Origin: Halichoerus grypus
Taxonomy: Eukaryota; Chordata; Mammalia; Carnivora; Phocidae
Assembly (NCBI RefSeq): GCF_964656455.1
Contig: NC_135712.1
Span: 66,655,239-66,719,238, forward strand
DNA length: 64,000 nucleotides
Reading direction: 5' to 3'
The notes under the pieces were generated by a model. That model did not search any database. It was not told where the DNA came from and saw only the letters and a list, made by a program, of their open reading frames with translations. Numbering within the stretch: position 1 is the first letter of the stretch; each line of letters starts with the position of its first letter. A program made the translations under genes and the position numbers. Shown here piece after piece: positions 10,262-22,756 of this stretch.

Positions 10262-11577
10262 TGAAAAGGACTCTAGAGGTCATCTGAGCCCACTGTCCCC
10301 TCATCTTTCTCCCCCCTCCCCACTCCCAGGGCTTAAAGCCCTCAAGCCTCTGCTTGACCACTTCTAACACTCTACATCTTAAGGATCACTTACTCCATCG
10401 GGAGACAACTTGAACTATTGGAAAACTCTTGCTTACACTGAGTTGAAATCTGTTCTTCTATGTCTATTGCCTGCCGATCACTGTCCCATGTTCTGGAGGA
10501 CATAGAGCATCTCCTTCCTTTCACAGATGTGGTGGCCCTTCAGATTCGTCTCTTCCCTCTATTATACTAGAGTTAGGTAAATTCTTGAAATACTTAGCAG
10601 CTTATCCTGAAGCATCACTTATCAAGAGTTGAAGTCATTTAAGAAGTGTTTACATAATCATAAATAAGCACATGCACATTAAAAGGAGTACAGGGAAGCT
10701 TAAAGAAAATAACTCCCTTCACCAAACTGTGTATCACTCATAACTGCAACATTCACAGGAAACCACTGCCAACATTTTTATGTCCTCCCTTCTCCTTTCT
10801 TCTACATCCACCTTCAACAAAGGCAAAGTCACACTTTATTCTATTACTTAATTATGCAATATTGTATCTACCTTTTTTCATTTAACATTATAAGTGTTAC
10901 CCTCATGTTATTAATTTTTTCTGTAAACATCATCATAATGGCCAAGTTATTCCACTATATATTTTCCTTTTATGTATATATAACTAACTATAAAGTTTTT
11001 AAAATGTCATCATCTTTTCTTATAGTTTAATAATCTAATTTCATTTTGCAATATATCTGTATCATTTCCCCCATGTCATTAAATATTTTACCTATCATTT
11101 TGATGGTTGCATAGTATTTCGTTGTATGTCTCCACATAAATGTCATGTCAAAGTAGGGTGCCCTATATTTCTAAATAAATATATGGTTGGATTATGAGAT
11201 GCAAAGAGCATAATCTACCTTCAGTGAGACAGCACGTCCTGAACTTCTTGAGGGAAACAGAGTCCTAGAGAGCAAAGCAAGGTTAAATAATGCTCTATTA
11301 GTGCATGGGCCTTGGCTCCCAACCCCAGTGTAGAATTCTAGTGAGCCAGGTTGGAACATAGAAGGACCGTTTTTACTTAGGTTAGGTAGGCTTTTACTTG
11401 CAATGTGAACTGCTGTCTTCTGTCTCCTCCAATGCTGTTACTCAAAGACCACCCCCCCAATTTATTTTGCTGTACTCCTACTTCACTAGAAGACAAAGAA
11501 GTCTCGAGTATAATACATCCATGTTATTAAAGCTGTGATGGTTTCTTGAGGAACAAAATATAAGCCAATCGAGAATT
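10262..11577. other. Intergenic, non-coding
   Basis: AT-rich sequence without a supported gene. Parts at 10640-11110 resemble a decayed L1 3' region, but I cannot assign them firmly. Confidence 0.3.
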
Positions 11578-11580
11578 ATT

Positions 11581-11619
<39 letters not shown>

Positions 11620-11742
11620 TTTGACAAAGAGAGAGAGAACTCTCTGAGCAGGGAGCCCAATGTGGGGTTCAATCCCAGGACCCTGGGATCATGACCTGAG
11701 CTGAAGGCAGACACTTAACCGACTGAGCCACCCAGGTGCCCC
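11578..11742 (-). mobile_element. can-SINE, reverse, with expanded tail
   Basis: A (TTTA)n run of about 43 bases precedes GACAAAGAGAGAGAG. The body ends GAGCCACCCAGGTGCCCC. The middle is shortened. Confidence 0.88.
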
Positions 11743-12479
11743 AGCTAGTTGATAATTATATAGTTATTATAAACTCCACCTTCCATCAGTCTGAAGCTAA
11801 ATGCCTTTCCACCCTTTATGTCCATCTCCTTTCCAGTTGACTTGGCATTCTCCATCCATATGATTAAAATGGTCTCTACTTCTTTCCTAATAGCCCACTG
11901 TTTCAGGTTAACCCAAATTAGAAGTCTTTAACTTTGCTAATCACTGACAAAACAGGTTTCTTTTCTATGGATTTCCAGAGTTCTGGCTGATGGTACCTGA
12001 CTGATCCGAGACCAGAGACCCTGAGGTACAGTTCTGACCGGCAGTCCGACAGCTTACTGTCCCATAGATCTTCTCTCCTCTTCTCTCTTTACTTAGCATT
12101 TTTCTCCTCATTCCTTTCTTTCCCCTCCAATCTTCCCCTCATTTGTGGAAGAATGAGGACACACTCTGAATCAGAGGAAACATTTTAATTTTTTTCTTTT
12201 CTTCATCTATGGTAGAGAAAGAAAACCCATGTAGTATATATGCTGATGTGTTAATTGAACACAGGGTTTGTGAATTCATTTACAGGTAATGGGTTAATTA
12301 TCACAATGCTGGTAAGATCATTTACAGCTAATACGAATCAATTTGATTTCTCAATAGTTTATGCGAACAAATACAGTTTCTTATAGTAAACATGCTTTTT
12401 GAGCTTAACTGATTAAATTATTCTATTTCCAAGCTGTGTAGGAAAAACTCTCCTTTACTCACACTACTTCCACACTCAC

Positions 12480-13335
12480 AACACTTCTGACACCAGATGT
12501 GTGTGTTTTTCCCCCACTCTCAGCAATCCTCTGCAACATTAGCTGGGGGTGCCACAATTTCACTCAAGTCTGACACGATCTACCTGGAAATAGCGTCAGA
12601 TCCCACAGGGTAAGGGCTCAGCCCCACAGACTGTCTCACCTCCTCCTGTATTACAGATGCCAACAGCAGATCCCAGGTTGTTCCCTGTACTTCTGCCTGA
12701 CTGGCTATAAGTCCTTGTTCCCACAACCCCCTCCTTGGGTTTGACCATTTGCTAGAATGGCTCACAAAACTCAGGGAAACACTTATTTACATTCACTTGT
12801 TTATTCTGAAAGGATATGATAAAGGATGCAGATGAAGAGTTACACAGGGCAAGGCACATAGGAAGGGTCACAGATCTTCCACGTTCTCTCAGAGCATGTC
12901 ACTCTCCCAGCACTTTCACCTGTTTTCAACTTGGAAGCTCCTGTAGCTCATACCTTGGGGATTTTTGTGGAGACTTCAACACATAGGCAATGAATGATCA
13001 TTAACTCAATTTCTAGCTGCTCTCCCCTTGCTGGAGAATGGGGGCTGGAGCTCAAAGCTCCAACCTTCTAATCGTGGCTTGGTCTTTTTGGTGATTGGTT
13101 CCCATCCAGGAGACCCGCAAAAGTCACTTCATTAGAACAAAAGATACTGCCACACCCAAGAAATTCCAAGGCATTTAGGGACTCTGTGTCAGGAAGTAGG
13201 GTCAAAGACCAAATTTTAGAACAAAAGATGCTTGCTTCTATTGCTCTCATCAACTTGGAAATTACGAGGCTTTTAGGAGCTCTGAGCCAGGAACCAGGGG
13301 CAGAAACCAATGTATATTTTTTATTATCTCACACA
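12480..13335. repeat. Probable ancient LTR-type repeat
   Basis: GCTAGAATGGCTCACAAAAC, AAGGATATGATAAAGGATG and GGAGCTCTGAGCCAGGAACC resemble a widespread mammalian ERV-type LTR. No gag, pol or env frame is present, so at most a solo LTR remains. I cannot name the family with certainty, and the boundaries are rough. Confidence 0.45.
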
Positions 13336-13407
13336 AGCTTTGGACTTTTCTGTCACTCTTAGTAAACATATGAAGGGAATCTTATAACTAAACTCACAGA
13401 GTGAATA

Positions 13408-13645
13408 ACATTTTTTTAATTGAAGTATAGTTGACACAGAATGTTACGTTAGGCGTGTATGTACGTATCTATACGTTATGCTAAGCTCACCACGAGTGTA
13501 GCTCCCATCTGTCACCATACAACACTATTACAACATCATTGACTATGTTCCCTATGCTGGACCTTTTAGTGACTAACTTAATTTTAAAAATCTTTTGCTC
13601 CATCTCCCTCTTTATCTTACCTTTGTGGTCACCAGGATATAAATA
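13408..13645 (-). repeat. L1 3' fragment, reverse
   Basis: TTAATTGAAGTATAGTTGAC and GTAGCTCCCATCTGTCACCA also occur in the L1 piece at 60590-60700. The fragment is short and non-coding. Confidence 0.7.
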
Positions 13646-14388
13646 ACCTCTAACTTTCTTTTCCTTATCTTATTAAAAAGGATATTTTCAACATAGTAAT
13701 TTATGTCTCCAAAGCCCCTTGTTACCTACAATTATAATTCTATAACGAAGACCTGTTGAATAAGTAATTTTGACTTCCACAAAATCCACCCCCACATCTT
13801 CAATTCAAACCTTCCCTTTTATGTGCCCAACGTGCTCCCGTTTCTCCACACCCAAACCCAGCATCCTCTTCACCTCACAACACCTTGTTCACACCCCACA
13901 TAGTCAGATAGAATACACTAGAAAGGATTTGCATAATACCAGAATAAACTTTCTGCAAAAATTTTAAAAAAGAATGAAAATGCTTCTCTGTAGGCTTTTG
14001 TAGTTCATAGTGCAAGATGGTGTTTCTTTCATATTAACTCTGCTAAAACACCAATCAAAGTACTGAAATAAGGAAAGTGCTCACCAACACAAAATCAACA
14101 ACATAAATTGAACAAATCTGGGGTCAACAAAAAAAATAAAAATTTTCTGTATAATGAAAAAAGACCCCCTTCCAGAAGGAATTTTAGAATCTAGAACACA
14201 TTAAGATAATAATGCCTGCCTTGCTACTCTCCAGGGTTAAATAAGACAATACCAAAATTATGTTGAAAAAAATATATATTGTAGTTTTAAACTAAAAATT
14301 GGAAGGCAAGACACAAATAGTACAAACTATAGAGGCAAAGTAAATATATTTGATTACATTAACATTTAAAAAGTTGAGGTTTGAGTTT
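13646..14388. other. Intergenic, nothing recognised
   Basis: AT-rich sequence without a supported gene or assignable repeat. Confidence 0.4.
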
Positions 14389-14510
14389 GGGGCTCCTGGC
14401 TGGCTCAGTCAGAGGAGCGTGTGACTCTTGATCTCAGGGTTGTGAGTTCAAGCCCCACATTGGGTGTAGAGATTACTTTAAACAAAAATAAAACCTTTAA
14501 GAAATAAATA
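14389..14510 (+). mobile_element. can-SINE, short subtype
   Basis: GGGGCTCCTGGCTGGCTCAG head, GTTGTGAGTTCAAGCCCCAC (tRNA B-box-like) and TAGAGATTACTTTAAAC tail. It lacks the CT-rich block. Confidence 0.85.
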
Positions 14511-14511
14511 C

Positions 14512-15430
14512 ATAAAAATTGGGGTTTAAGGTTAAGACTGAATATATGCACCTAATTTTGCTTCCTTCCCAAACCCTAGGAAAGCCTCAATGAAGGGATT
14601 TAAAGGACACATAAGCCCTTAACGATAGGGAGAATAGAAGAGAAGATGATAGCAAAAAGCATTTTAGAAGCTAGAAAGCAGATAGATCTGTGCTAATGAC
14701 TATAGACAGCTCAACCTTAAGCTAGAAAGTGGGAGGAAAGCTGAGAACCATCTGCTTTACCCTTGAAAGTCTCAGGAACTGACAACATCTGAGCCTCTGG
14801 AGCTGAGTGAAGCTGAGAAGAGCAGGTGCTAACATAAGGACAGGATGAAAGCCATTTAGGAAACACTTAAATCCCTAGATAACTCTTCCCACCCTCCTTG
14901 CCCAGGGTGAATACCTCTTATCTACCCCAATGGAAATCTGGAGGCTCTTTTCTGCAGATGGTAAAATAGAGAATCTTTAAGCAGGACACCAGGCACAGAT
15001 GAGGTCTTAGGTACCATAGCAAAAAAGAGAGGAGTCAGTGGCCAGATGCAAACCAAATACTAAATCCAAGAGGACATCTCTCCCAAAGCCACCTTTCCCC
15101 ACTTGACTCCCCAGACAGCAGCGGCCAGACTTTTACTCTTCAGACAAGAGACTGGACATTTCTACTTTACACCTGTCCATGTCAAGAGGAAATTTTACCC
15201 TAAAGATACTGATAGCAGAGATTCCCCAGTACAGACCACCAAAACACATACAGTGAAACCCAAAGTTGATAAGCCCCATTCACTAGCTCATAGCTTCCAA
15301 TAGCTATTTAGACTTCTGAGAATAGACAACCAAGGTTTATCAGACATTTAAGGAAAGCCTCTAACTCAGAATATAAAACTTAAAGAAAAAAAACTATTAT
15401 TGGAAAGAAAATTCTGTTACAAGGGACATT
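14512..15430. other. Intergenic, nothing recognised
   Basis: Only short frames without family resemblance; no clear repeat. Confidence 0.4.
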
Positions 15431-15638
15431 TTTTACAAAGATTTATTTATTTATTATTTGAGAAAGAGAGAGCATATGCATGAGCATGCGTGGGAAGAAG
15501 GCAGAGGGAAAGAATCTCAAGCAGACTCCTCACTGAATGTAGAGCCTGATGCGGGGCTCAGTCTCATGACCCTGAGAGCATGACCTGAGTCAAAATCAAG
15601 AGTTGGACACTGAACCAACTGAGACACCCAGGCGTCCC
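15431..15638 (-). mobile_element. can-SINE, reverse
   Basis: Runs from the T-rich tail to GAGACACCCAGGCGTCCC. The flanks ACAAGGGACATTTTT / ACAAGGAACTTTTTT are the duplication. Confidence 0.88.
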
Positions 15639-15649
15639 ACAAGGAACTT

Positions 15650-15795
15650 TTTTTTTTATTTTAAAGATTTTTATTCATTTATTTGACAGAGAGCACGAGC
15701 ACAAGCAGCAGGCAGAGGGAGAAGCAGGTTTCCCGCTGGAATCATGACCTGAGCTGAAGGTAGATGCTTAACTGACTGAGCCACCCAGGCTCCCC
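15650..15795 (-). mobile_element. can-SINE, reverse, internally shortened
   Basis: T tract, AAGATTTTTATTCATTTATTTG, ending GAGCCACCCAGGCTCCCC. It sits 11 bases from its reverse neighbour, and the AGGAAC flank is shared. Confidence 0.87.
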
Positions 15796-15822
15796 TAGGA
15801 ACATTTAAGAAACAAACAAGAG

Positions 15823-16006
15823 GGGGCGCCTGGGTGGCTCAGTTGGTTAAGCGACTGCCTTCAGCTCAGGTCATGATCCTGGAGTCCCTGGATCGAGTCC
15901 CGCATCAGGCTCCCTGCTCAGCAGGGAGTCTGCTTCTCCCTCTGACCCTCCCCCATCTCATGTGCTCTCTCTCTCAAATAAATAAATAAAATCTTAAAAA
16001 AAAAAA
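15823..16006 (+). mobile_element. can-SINE, young subtype
   Basis: CTGGAGTCCCTGGATCGAGT and CTCTGACCCTCCCC body. The flanks AGAAACAAACAAGAGG / AGAAACAAACAAACAAGAGG form a duplication with one extra AAAC unit. Confidence 0.93.
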
Positions 16007-16007
16007 A

Positions 16008-17154
16008 GAAACAAACAAACAAGAGGTCTTAAAATTAAAAAGTGTAATAGCAGAAATGAAAAATATAGAAGATGAAGTTGATAATTTCTGAAATTTTTCA
16101 GAAAGTAAAAGCATACAAAACAGAAGAAAGAAAACAAGGATACAATTAGGAGACCACTCCAAAGGGCCCAACATTGGATTAATAGTAATTCCAGGAAGAG
16201 AGATCAGAAAGCAAAGGAGAAATCATCAATGAAAGAAATTATTCAAAAAAATCCCCAAACTAAGGGACATGAGTTTCCAGATTGAAAGTCTGTACTTAGT
16301 GCTCAGTACAATAGAAAAAAATGGACCAATCCCAAGATATACTGTTGGAAATTTTCAGGAACACTAAAGACAAACTTCTGGCGGGAAGAAAATAAAACAT
16401 TGAAAGGATCAAGAACCAGAATGGTTTCAGATTTCTCAACACCAACACTGGAACCTTAAAGATAGTGAAGCAAATGCTTTCAAAATTCTAATAGAGAGAT
16501 TTCTAGCGGTCAATATGGGCAAGAGCCTTTTGGTCATTGTAGATGACAATGCAAGGGAAAATATAAACCTGTGCAAATAAGAGAAATTCTTCCAAATTTC
16601 CACACGTGTTTGGATATGCATGGAATATCTCTGGAAGGATATCCTACACAAGAAGCAATGACTATCAAAATCACAAGTGCATTATCCTTGACCCAGCATC
16701 CGACTGCTTGGAATTTGTCATACAGGTAAAAGCAAAGAATGATATATGTACAAGGTTACTTAATGTAGCATCATATCATTTTTGCATTGACTTCCTGCAA
16801 GCAAGGTAACTAGATGGGATAAGGAGGAGACTGTTCACTGCATACCTCCATACTTTACAAATTTTGAATCTCACAAAGTATTATCTATTTAAAACACCAA
16901 ACCCTTCCACCCTTCCTTCCTTCCTTCCTTCCCTCCTTCCCATTCATCTATCTATCACCCTGAAGTATTTTTCAAAAAGAAAAGAAAAAGAAAAAAATTT
17001 AAATCTAAGCATGAGTTAATTTTTCCATATATATAAGTCTCATATCTGTCATAACTTTTAGACCATATTTTGCTAAAAGAGCTTCCAGGTCATTTCTACC
17101 TTTCAGTTACAAAGGTTAGAAAAGCCCTTTACTATTAAAAAGCCTGGAAGGTAC
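16008..17154. other. Intergenic, with CCTT repeat
   Basis: No gene is supported. A (CCTT)n run is at 16908-16938 and an A/G-rich run at 16976-16998. Confidence 0.4.
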
Positions 17155-17156
17155 TT

Positions 17157-17757
17157 ACTGTATTAGTCAGGGTTCTCTGGAGAAACAGAACCAACAGGAT
17201 GTGTATACATATAGAGATTTATTTTAAAGAATTGACACACACTTGTGAAAGCTTGGTGAGTCCAAAATCTTATGGGGTTGGCTGGAAGGCTGGAGACTTA
17301 GGGAAACATTGCTGTTTGAGTCCAAAAGCAGTCTGATGGCAGACTTTCTTCTTGCTTTGGGAAGGTCAGTCTTCGGTCTATTATGGCCTTCAACTGATTA
17401 GATGAGGCCCACCCATATGATGGAGCGCAATCTGCTTTACTTAAAGTCCGTGTGTTTAAATGTTAATTTCACCCCTCAGTCAGTTAAGTGTCTGACTCCT
17501 GATTTTGGCTCAGGTCATGATCTTAGGGTGTGAGATCAAGCCCTGTATTGGGGTCTGTGCTGGGCATGGAGCCTGCTTAAGATTCTCTCTCTCCCTCTGC
17601 CCCTCCCCCCGACTTGTGCTCTAAATAAATAAATAAATGTTAATCTCATCCAAAAAAAAAAAAAACAAACTCACAGAATAATCTGAATAATGTTTTACCA
17701 AATACCTGGGCACCATGGCCCAGCCAAGTTGACACATAAAATTAATCATCACAATAA
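17157..17757. repeat. Old interspersed repeat split by a SINE
   Basis: TTAGTCAGGGTTCTCTGGAG at the left and CCAAGTTGACACATAAAATT at the right are the ends of a common mammalian repeat of about 450 bases. Its name I cannot give safely. A can-SINE interrupts it at 17473-17641. Confidence 0.6.
17473..17641 (+). mobile_element. can-SINE, 5' shortened
   Basis: Starts within the head (CAGTCAGTTAAGTGTCTGAC). AAATGTTAAT precedes the insertion and recurs at 17635-17644, the duplication inside the host repeat. Confidence 0.85.
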
Positions 17758-18109
17758 CCAATCAAAGCTAGTCCCTGAATTTGCCATTTCTGACTGGTTG
17801 AGGGGAAGACTGCCATGTCACACACAAAACCAATTTATTTGCTGCTTAGGGTTTACATAAATAAGAGAGAGGGAGAAGAGAGGCCAAAATTTAAAAGTTG
17901 ATCAAATATAGCTATCAAATACAAATATATTTTTAAGTCAAAAAGCAGTAAACTAGATCTTTAATGATTACTAAATATATATGGCAAAGGAGATAATAAA
18001 AAGTTTAAATTTATAAAAAACAAGCAAAAGCATAAGGCAATAAAATAGAAGAAACAATCCAAAATGTGTGAAGAAATTGAAAGAAATAAAACTATTTTTA
18101 AATTATCCG

Positions 18110-18400
18110 AATATCATTCATTCATTCAACAAATGATATTCATTGATTCATTTAACAATTATTGACTGTATCTCTGACATTATATTAGGCACTGGGGATC
18201 GAACAATAAACAAGGTAGATAAAGTTCCTGCCTCCAAGGAGCACATAGTCTAGCAGTTGAGAGAGACATTAAAGAAATAACTACAGAATTAATTAGTCAA
18301 AATTGCAATAAGTATTAAAGGAGAAATAAAGAGTGCTATAAGATGTACTTAACTGAAGATTTTACTGAGTCTGAGAAGTCAGGGGAGGCTTTCCTGAGGA
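18110..18400 (+). repeat. L2-type remnant
   Basis: AACAATTATTGACTGTATC, TAGGCACTGGGGATCGAACA and GGAGCACATAGTCTAGCAG follow the usual L2-derived pattern. The flanking 17758-19141 is otherwise unremarkable. Confidence 0.5.
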
Positions 18401-19141
18401 ATGAAGGAAACCAGAACGTCACCCAAAAATATGCCCTTTGACGTGAGAATTATCTTGAGCTGAAGGCAATTGAGAAGCAGCAAGTACAAGAAACTCTCTA
18501 CTTTTTTCCCTATTTGCCAAAAAACAGGATATAAATTAACAAAGGTGCCCCTCCCCTCTCTACCAGGAATACTAGGTCTACCATGTCACTGGAGACAACG
18601 TTAGACCCTTCTCAGCCTGGAGGTAGCACTAGAGGAATCTAAAACATCAAATTATACTAAATAATCTTTATCTACCATTAGTTTCCCATATATTTGCTGT
18701 CCCATGATTTGCTATTTATAGAGACTCAAGGTCCTTTTCCTTCATCTTATTACTTCTTAAAAATTTATCGTTCCTTTGTTAAGATGCTGTATAAACTCAA
18801 GTTCTAGCCAAACCTTTGAGTTACTCATCTCTGGGTACATCCATATGTGACATTCATGATGCACAGACTAATAAACTTGTTTGTTCTACAGTCCAGTAAA
18901 CAGGGCCATAGGTGGAAAACCTAAGATGAATAGAGGAGGAGACTTTTCCTCCCCTACAGGAATATATCAAAGAGAAATAAAATTTTAAAGGTGTTACTAA
19001 CACTACCTTAGTAATCACACTGCCATATATAAATGTATCAAATCAACCCCTTATACACCTTAAATGTACATAATGTTATATGTCAACTACATCTCAATAA
19101 TAATAAAAAAAAGAGGATTTGGTTTTAAAATACAAGAAGGG

Positions 19142-19242
19142 GAGGCACCTGGATGGTTCGGTCAGTAGAAAATTCAACTCTTGATCTTGGGTTTGTAACT
19201 TCGAGTCCCATGTTGGGTATAGAGGTTACTTAAAAATAAAAA
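19142..19242 (+). mobile_element. can-SINE, short subtype
   Basis: GAGGCACCTGGATGGTTCGG head, GGGTATAGAGGTTACTTAAA tail; no CT-rich block. Confidence 0.82.
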
Positions 19243-19515
19243 CAGATGAGCATAGGGGAAGGGAAGGAAAAATAAAATAAGAGGAAAATAGAGAGGGAGG
19301 TAACCATAAGAGACTCATAACTACAGGAAACAAACTTAGGGTTGCTGGAGGGGAGGTGGTGGGGGATGGGGTACCTGGGTGATGGGCATTAAAGAGGACA
19401 CTTGATGTAATGAGCACTGGGTGTTATATGCAACTGATGAATCACTGAATTCTACCTCTGAAACTAATAATACAGTATATGTTAATTAAATTGAATTTAA
19501 ATAAAAAATTAAAAA
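19243..19515 (+). repeat. L1 3' end fragment
   Basis: AACCATAAGAGACTCATAAC, GATGGGCATTAAAGAGGACA and GTTAATTAAATTGAATTTAA form the carnivore L1 3' UTR. The copy is 5'-truncated. Confidence 0.78.
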
Positions 19516-19517
19516 AT

Positions 19518-19720
19518 AGGAGCACCTGGGTGGCTCAGATGGTTAAGCATCTGCCTTTGGCTCAGGTAGTGATCCCAGAGTCCTGGGATCAAACCCAGAG
19601 TTGGGCTCCCTGCTCAGCGGGAAGCCTGCTTCCCCCTCTGCCTCTCCCCATCCTTGTACTCTCTCTGTTTTTCTCTCTCTCGCTCCCTCAAATGAATAAA
19701 TAAAATCTTTAAAAAAAAAT
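19518..19720 (+). mobile_element. can-SINE
   Basis: GGAGCACCTGGGTGGCTCAG head, AATAAATAAAATCTTT and A9 tail, inserted at the A-rich end of the L1 fragment. Confidence 0.9.
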
Positions 19721-20216
19721 TAAAAAATAAAATATTTTTAAAAAATTTTTTAAATAAAATATAAGAAGATAAAAAGAGAGTGTTTCAGGTGAAATGAGCC
19801 TCTGTTTCTAAGTAGGATGGATTAACTAGTGACAGACGAGTGCTCACACCTCAAACAACCAGAAAGTCCAAACAGAATAGAGAAATCATTTATTTTAAGG
19901 CAGAGGATTGCTGCTGAGTCACTGTAAAGAGGAAAACCTCAGACTCCAAAGAGGGAGGAACTTGATGAGGGAGAAGCTGACTCCCACAACCACTTTACGC
20001 AGAGGTCATTGCTGACTCAGTCAGGGCATGGGCCCATAGAAGACCACTGCCAGAGACAGACCAGTGGAGCTATTGGTGGAGATTTGGGAGTTCCTTTCAG
20101 AACATCTGCTAAATTCTGGGGGTGTTAAATTTAAAAATAAAAGCAGAAATCCTCTGAATGCAGAAGAGAGTCTTCAGAAATCTTGAGAAACAAAGATTAG
20201 AATTCAGGATTTACCG

Positions 20217-20256
20217 GTGGGGGAGTGGGGGGGGGTGGGGGGGTGGCGGGGAGGGA
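20217..20256 (+). repeat. G-rich tract, possible G-quadruplex
   Basis: Successive G runs (5, 9, 7, 4 and 3) are separated by single T, A or C bases, enough for a four-tract quadruplex on the + strand. The surrounding 19721-20583 shows no gene. Confidence 0.6.
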
Positions 20257-20583
20257 TTTCTGCTGAATATCCTGAAGAGACAGGAGTAAAATTGAGGTAA
20301 ACTGGAGACTTACCAGGGCTGCAACTCAGCCTCAAATTAGCACGGTACATTATTGGATTCAGATGACCAGCCACTATTTAGAAATAAGATGCTTCATAAA
20401 ATTAATGTAAAGTTTTATTTTATATGGGAAAATAAATAGGCCAGAATGTCAAACAGTATGCCAGATTCAAAAGGGACCATTAAGAGAATTTGTGCTAGCA
20501 GACATTAAAATGTACTTGTAACCAATTTGAGACCCTTAGTACACAAGAATATCAATAATGAGAATATTCAGAAGACCCACACT

Positions 20584-20829
20584 GGGGTGCCTGCATGGCC
20601 CAGTGGGCTGAGCATCTAACTCTTGATTTCAGCTCAGGTCGTGATGTTGGGGTCATGAGATCTGCCCGTGTCGGGCTCTGTGCTCAGCGGGGAGTTGGCT
20701 CGGGATTCTCTCCCTCTCTCCCTCTCTCCCTCTCTCCCTCTCTCCCTCTCTCTCTCCCTCTCCCTCTGCCCCTCTGCCCCTCTGCCCCATGCTCTCTCTC
20801 TATCAATCAATCTTTAAAAAAGGAAAAAA
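20584..20829 (+). mobile_element. can-SINE with CTCTCCC expansion
   Basis: GGGGTGCCTGCATGGCCCAG head and an enlarged (TCTCCC)n middle. The flanking AGAAGACCCACACT / AAAAGACCCACACT is the duplication. Confidence 0.9.
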
Positions 20830-22755
20830 AGACCCACACTTTCTCTCCAAAAAATGTTTACTCTCCAAAAAATTCCAAGTGGATTGAAAGTTAAATACTT
20901 AAAAGTAAAAATAAATACACTAAACCACGTATGTGAACAGACTAGCACTAGGGGAAATCACTTTTTGACTATTGATGGAATAGAAATGAAAAAAAGATGG
21001 ACAGGTTCATTACTTAGATAGTTTTAGCTTTGATGGCAGGAAGACCAATTAAAGCTGAGATTTAAAAATTCAGAAGAACAGAGACAATGTTTGCACATAA
21101 ACACAGAAGTTTAATAACTAAAAAGTATGAAGAGTTCATATAAATGGGTAAAAATACCAGCTGCCCATTATACAAATGATTAAAAGACAGTTCATACAAG
21201 AAGAAACATGAATTTAACCATGATTTTTGAAATATTCAGTCAACCTTGTTGGTAAAATAACTGCAAATTAAACCTACTGTGAAGTTGCATTTTGTACCTG
21301 AAAAAGAATAAGAAACACTTTTGAGAAGTGACAGACCCCCAAGCCTGCAAGGCTTCAGGAAAAGCAGATATGCTCCTGCATTAATGATAGCAATGCAAAT
21401 GGATCCAGTTTTTCTGAGGGGCAAAATGCTACTTTATTGAAAGAGTCATAAATATGCCTAACCCCTCACCAAGTGATAGAATTTATCCTGAGGAAATAAT
21501 GTTTAATAAAAACCAAAAGTACACATATACAATGTTTATTTTATGATAATAAAATACTGGAAGAAAGTGAAGGCCCCAACAATACAGAAATATAGAGGTT
21601 AATTGTGGTATATCAAGATGATATACGCTAGGAACATACTAAAAATATGAAGATGATACAGGAAGTAGAGAATATTTGGTTAAATCATGTTACGTGAAAG
21701 GATGAATACCAAATTGTGTGCACATACCCATCATAACTATCGTATGACCATGAATATGTATAGGTAAAGGAGGCAAAAGAATAGGGAATGTTTCTAGTTG
21801 AGTTAAGATCAAAAGACTTAATAGTGAATTATTCTGTAGGGTCGTTAAAACTAGATTTTTTAAAAATTTCAATTGTTATAATGAGAGAAAGATTTTCTTT
21901 GCAGGACATTTCACTGGCTTATAGAAATACAGGTATTTGCTGCCTGCTTAACTACACAGATGGAAGGATGATGGTGTTCCACTTAGTTACGTGAAACTTA
22001 TTGAAGCTATGTTTCCACAGATAAACGGTCAGAGGTAAACGATGGTCAGAGTGGGTCACCCCACTCCAGGGGAATGTTCTATAGTGGAGGAAAAATAATT
22101 TTCCCTCTACCCTTCTGAGTTCTCAGCTGAGACCCCTGTAATATAAGATTAGCAAGAGAAAAGCAAGCAGAACTTTATTAACATGTATACATCATGTATA
22201 CGTGGGAGATACCGAGGAAGAATGAATAAGTACCCCAGGTGGCTCAGAATTCAAATTTAAATATCATTAATAGGGAAAGGGGTTGGGGGAATGTAGGTCT
22301 CTTAGGAGAGGGTAAATGACTTATTTAGGAACGATGAATGGGCCCTTAGAAGAATCCATGGGAGGTATGACAGTTTGTGGCAAAGTTTTCCTGGGTATGG
22401 TGTTGATTTCTAGTCTCCTCTCCTGTGAAGTCAATCTTCCCTGGTTGATGAAAGTCCTGGGAAAGGGATTTATGACAACTGAGTCCCTCTTGGAGGATCT
22501 GCCTTTAGGTAGATAAGGGGAGTTCAGAGAAAGCGCCTCCCTGCATTTACTGTTTTACAAAGGTTCAAAATAATCAATATACCAAAGCAGCATGTCTTGG
22601 GAGTGGCGTGTCCTGAATTCCTACAGTCATATTTTGGGGTGGCATATTCTGCTACCCTTCAGCTGCAACTGAGAGTGTTAGCAAAAAAGAACGGTTTCTA
22701 GTTAGGGAGGAACTGCTAAGTCCTAGCCACTGCCAGAAGGTAATCTCAGAAGTGG
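20830..22755. other. Intergenic, nothing recognised
   Basis: AT-rich with only short random frames; no firm repeat or exon. Confidence 0.4.
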
Positions 22756-22756
22756 A

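Noticed and set aside
12480..13335. Endogenous retrovirus
   Set aside because: Only LTR-like sequence is visible here and at 26530-27182 and 43233-43604; no gag, pol or env frame lies nearby.
16908..16938. CRISPR-like or satellite array
   Set aside because: Simple (CCTT)n microsatellite; no spacer-repeat structure is present anywhere in the window, as expected for a mammal.
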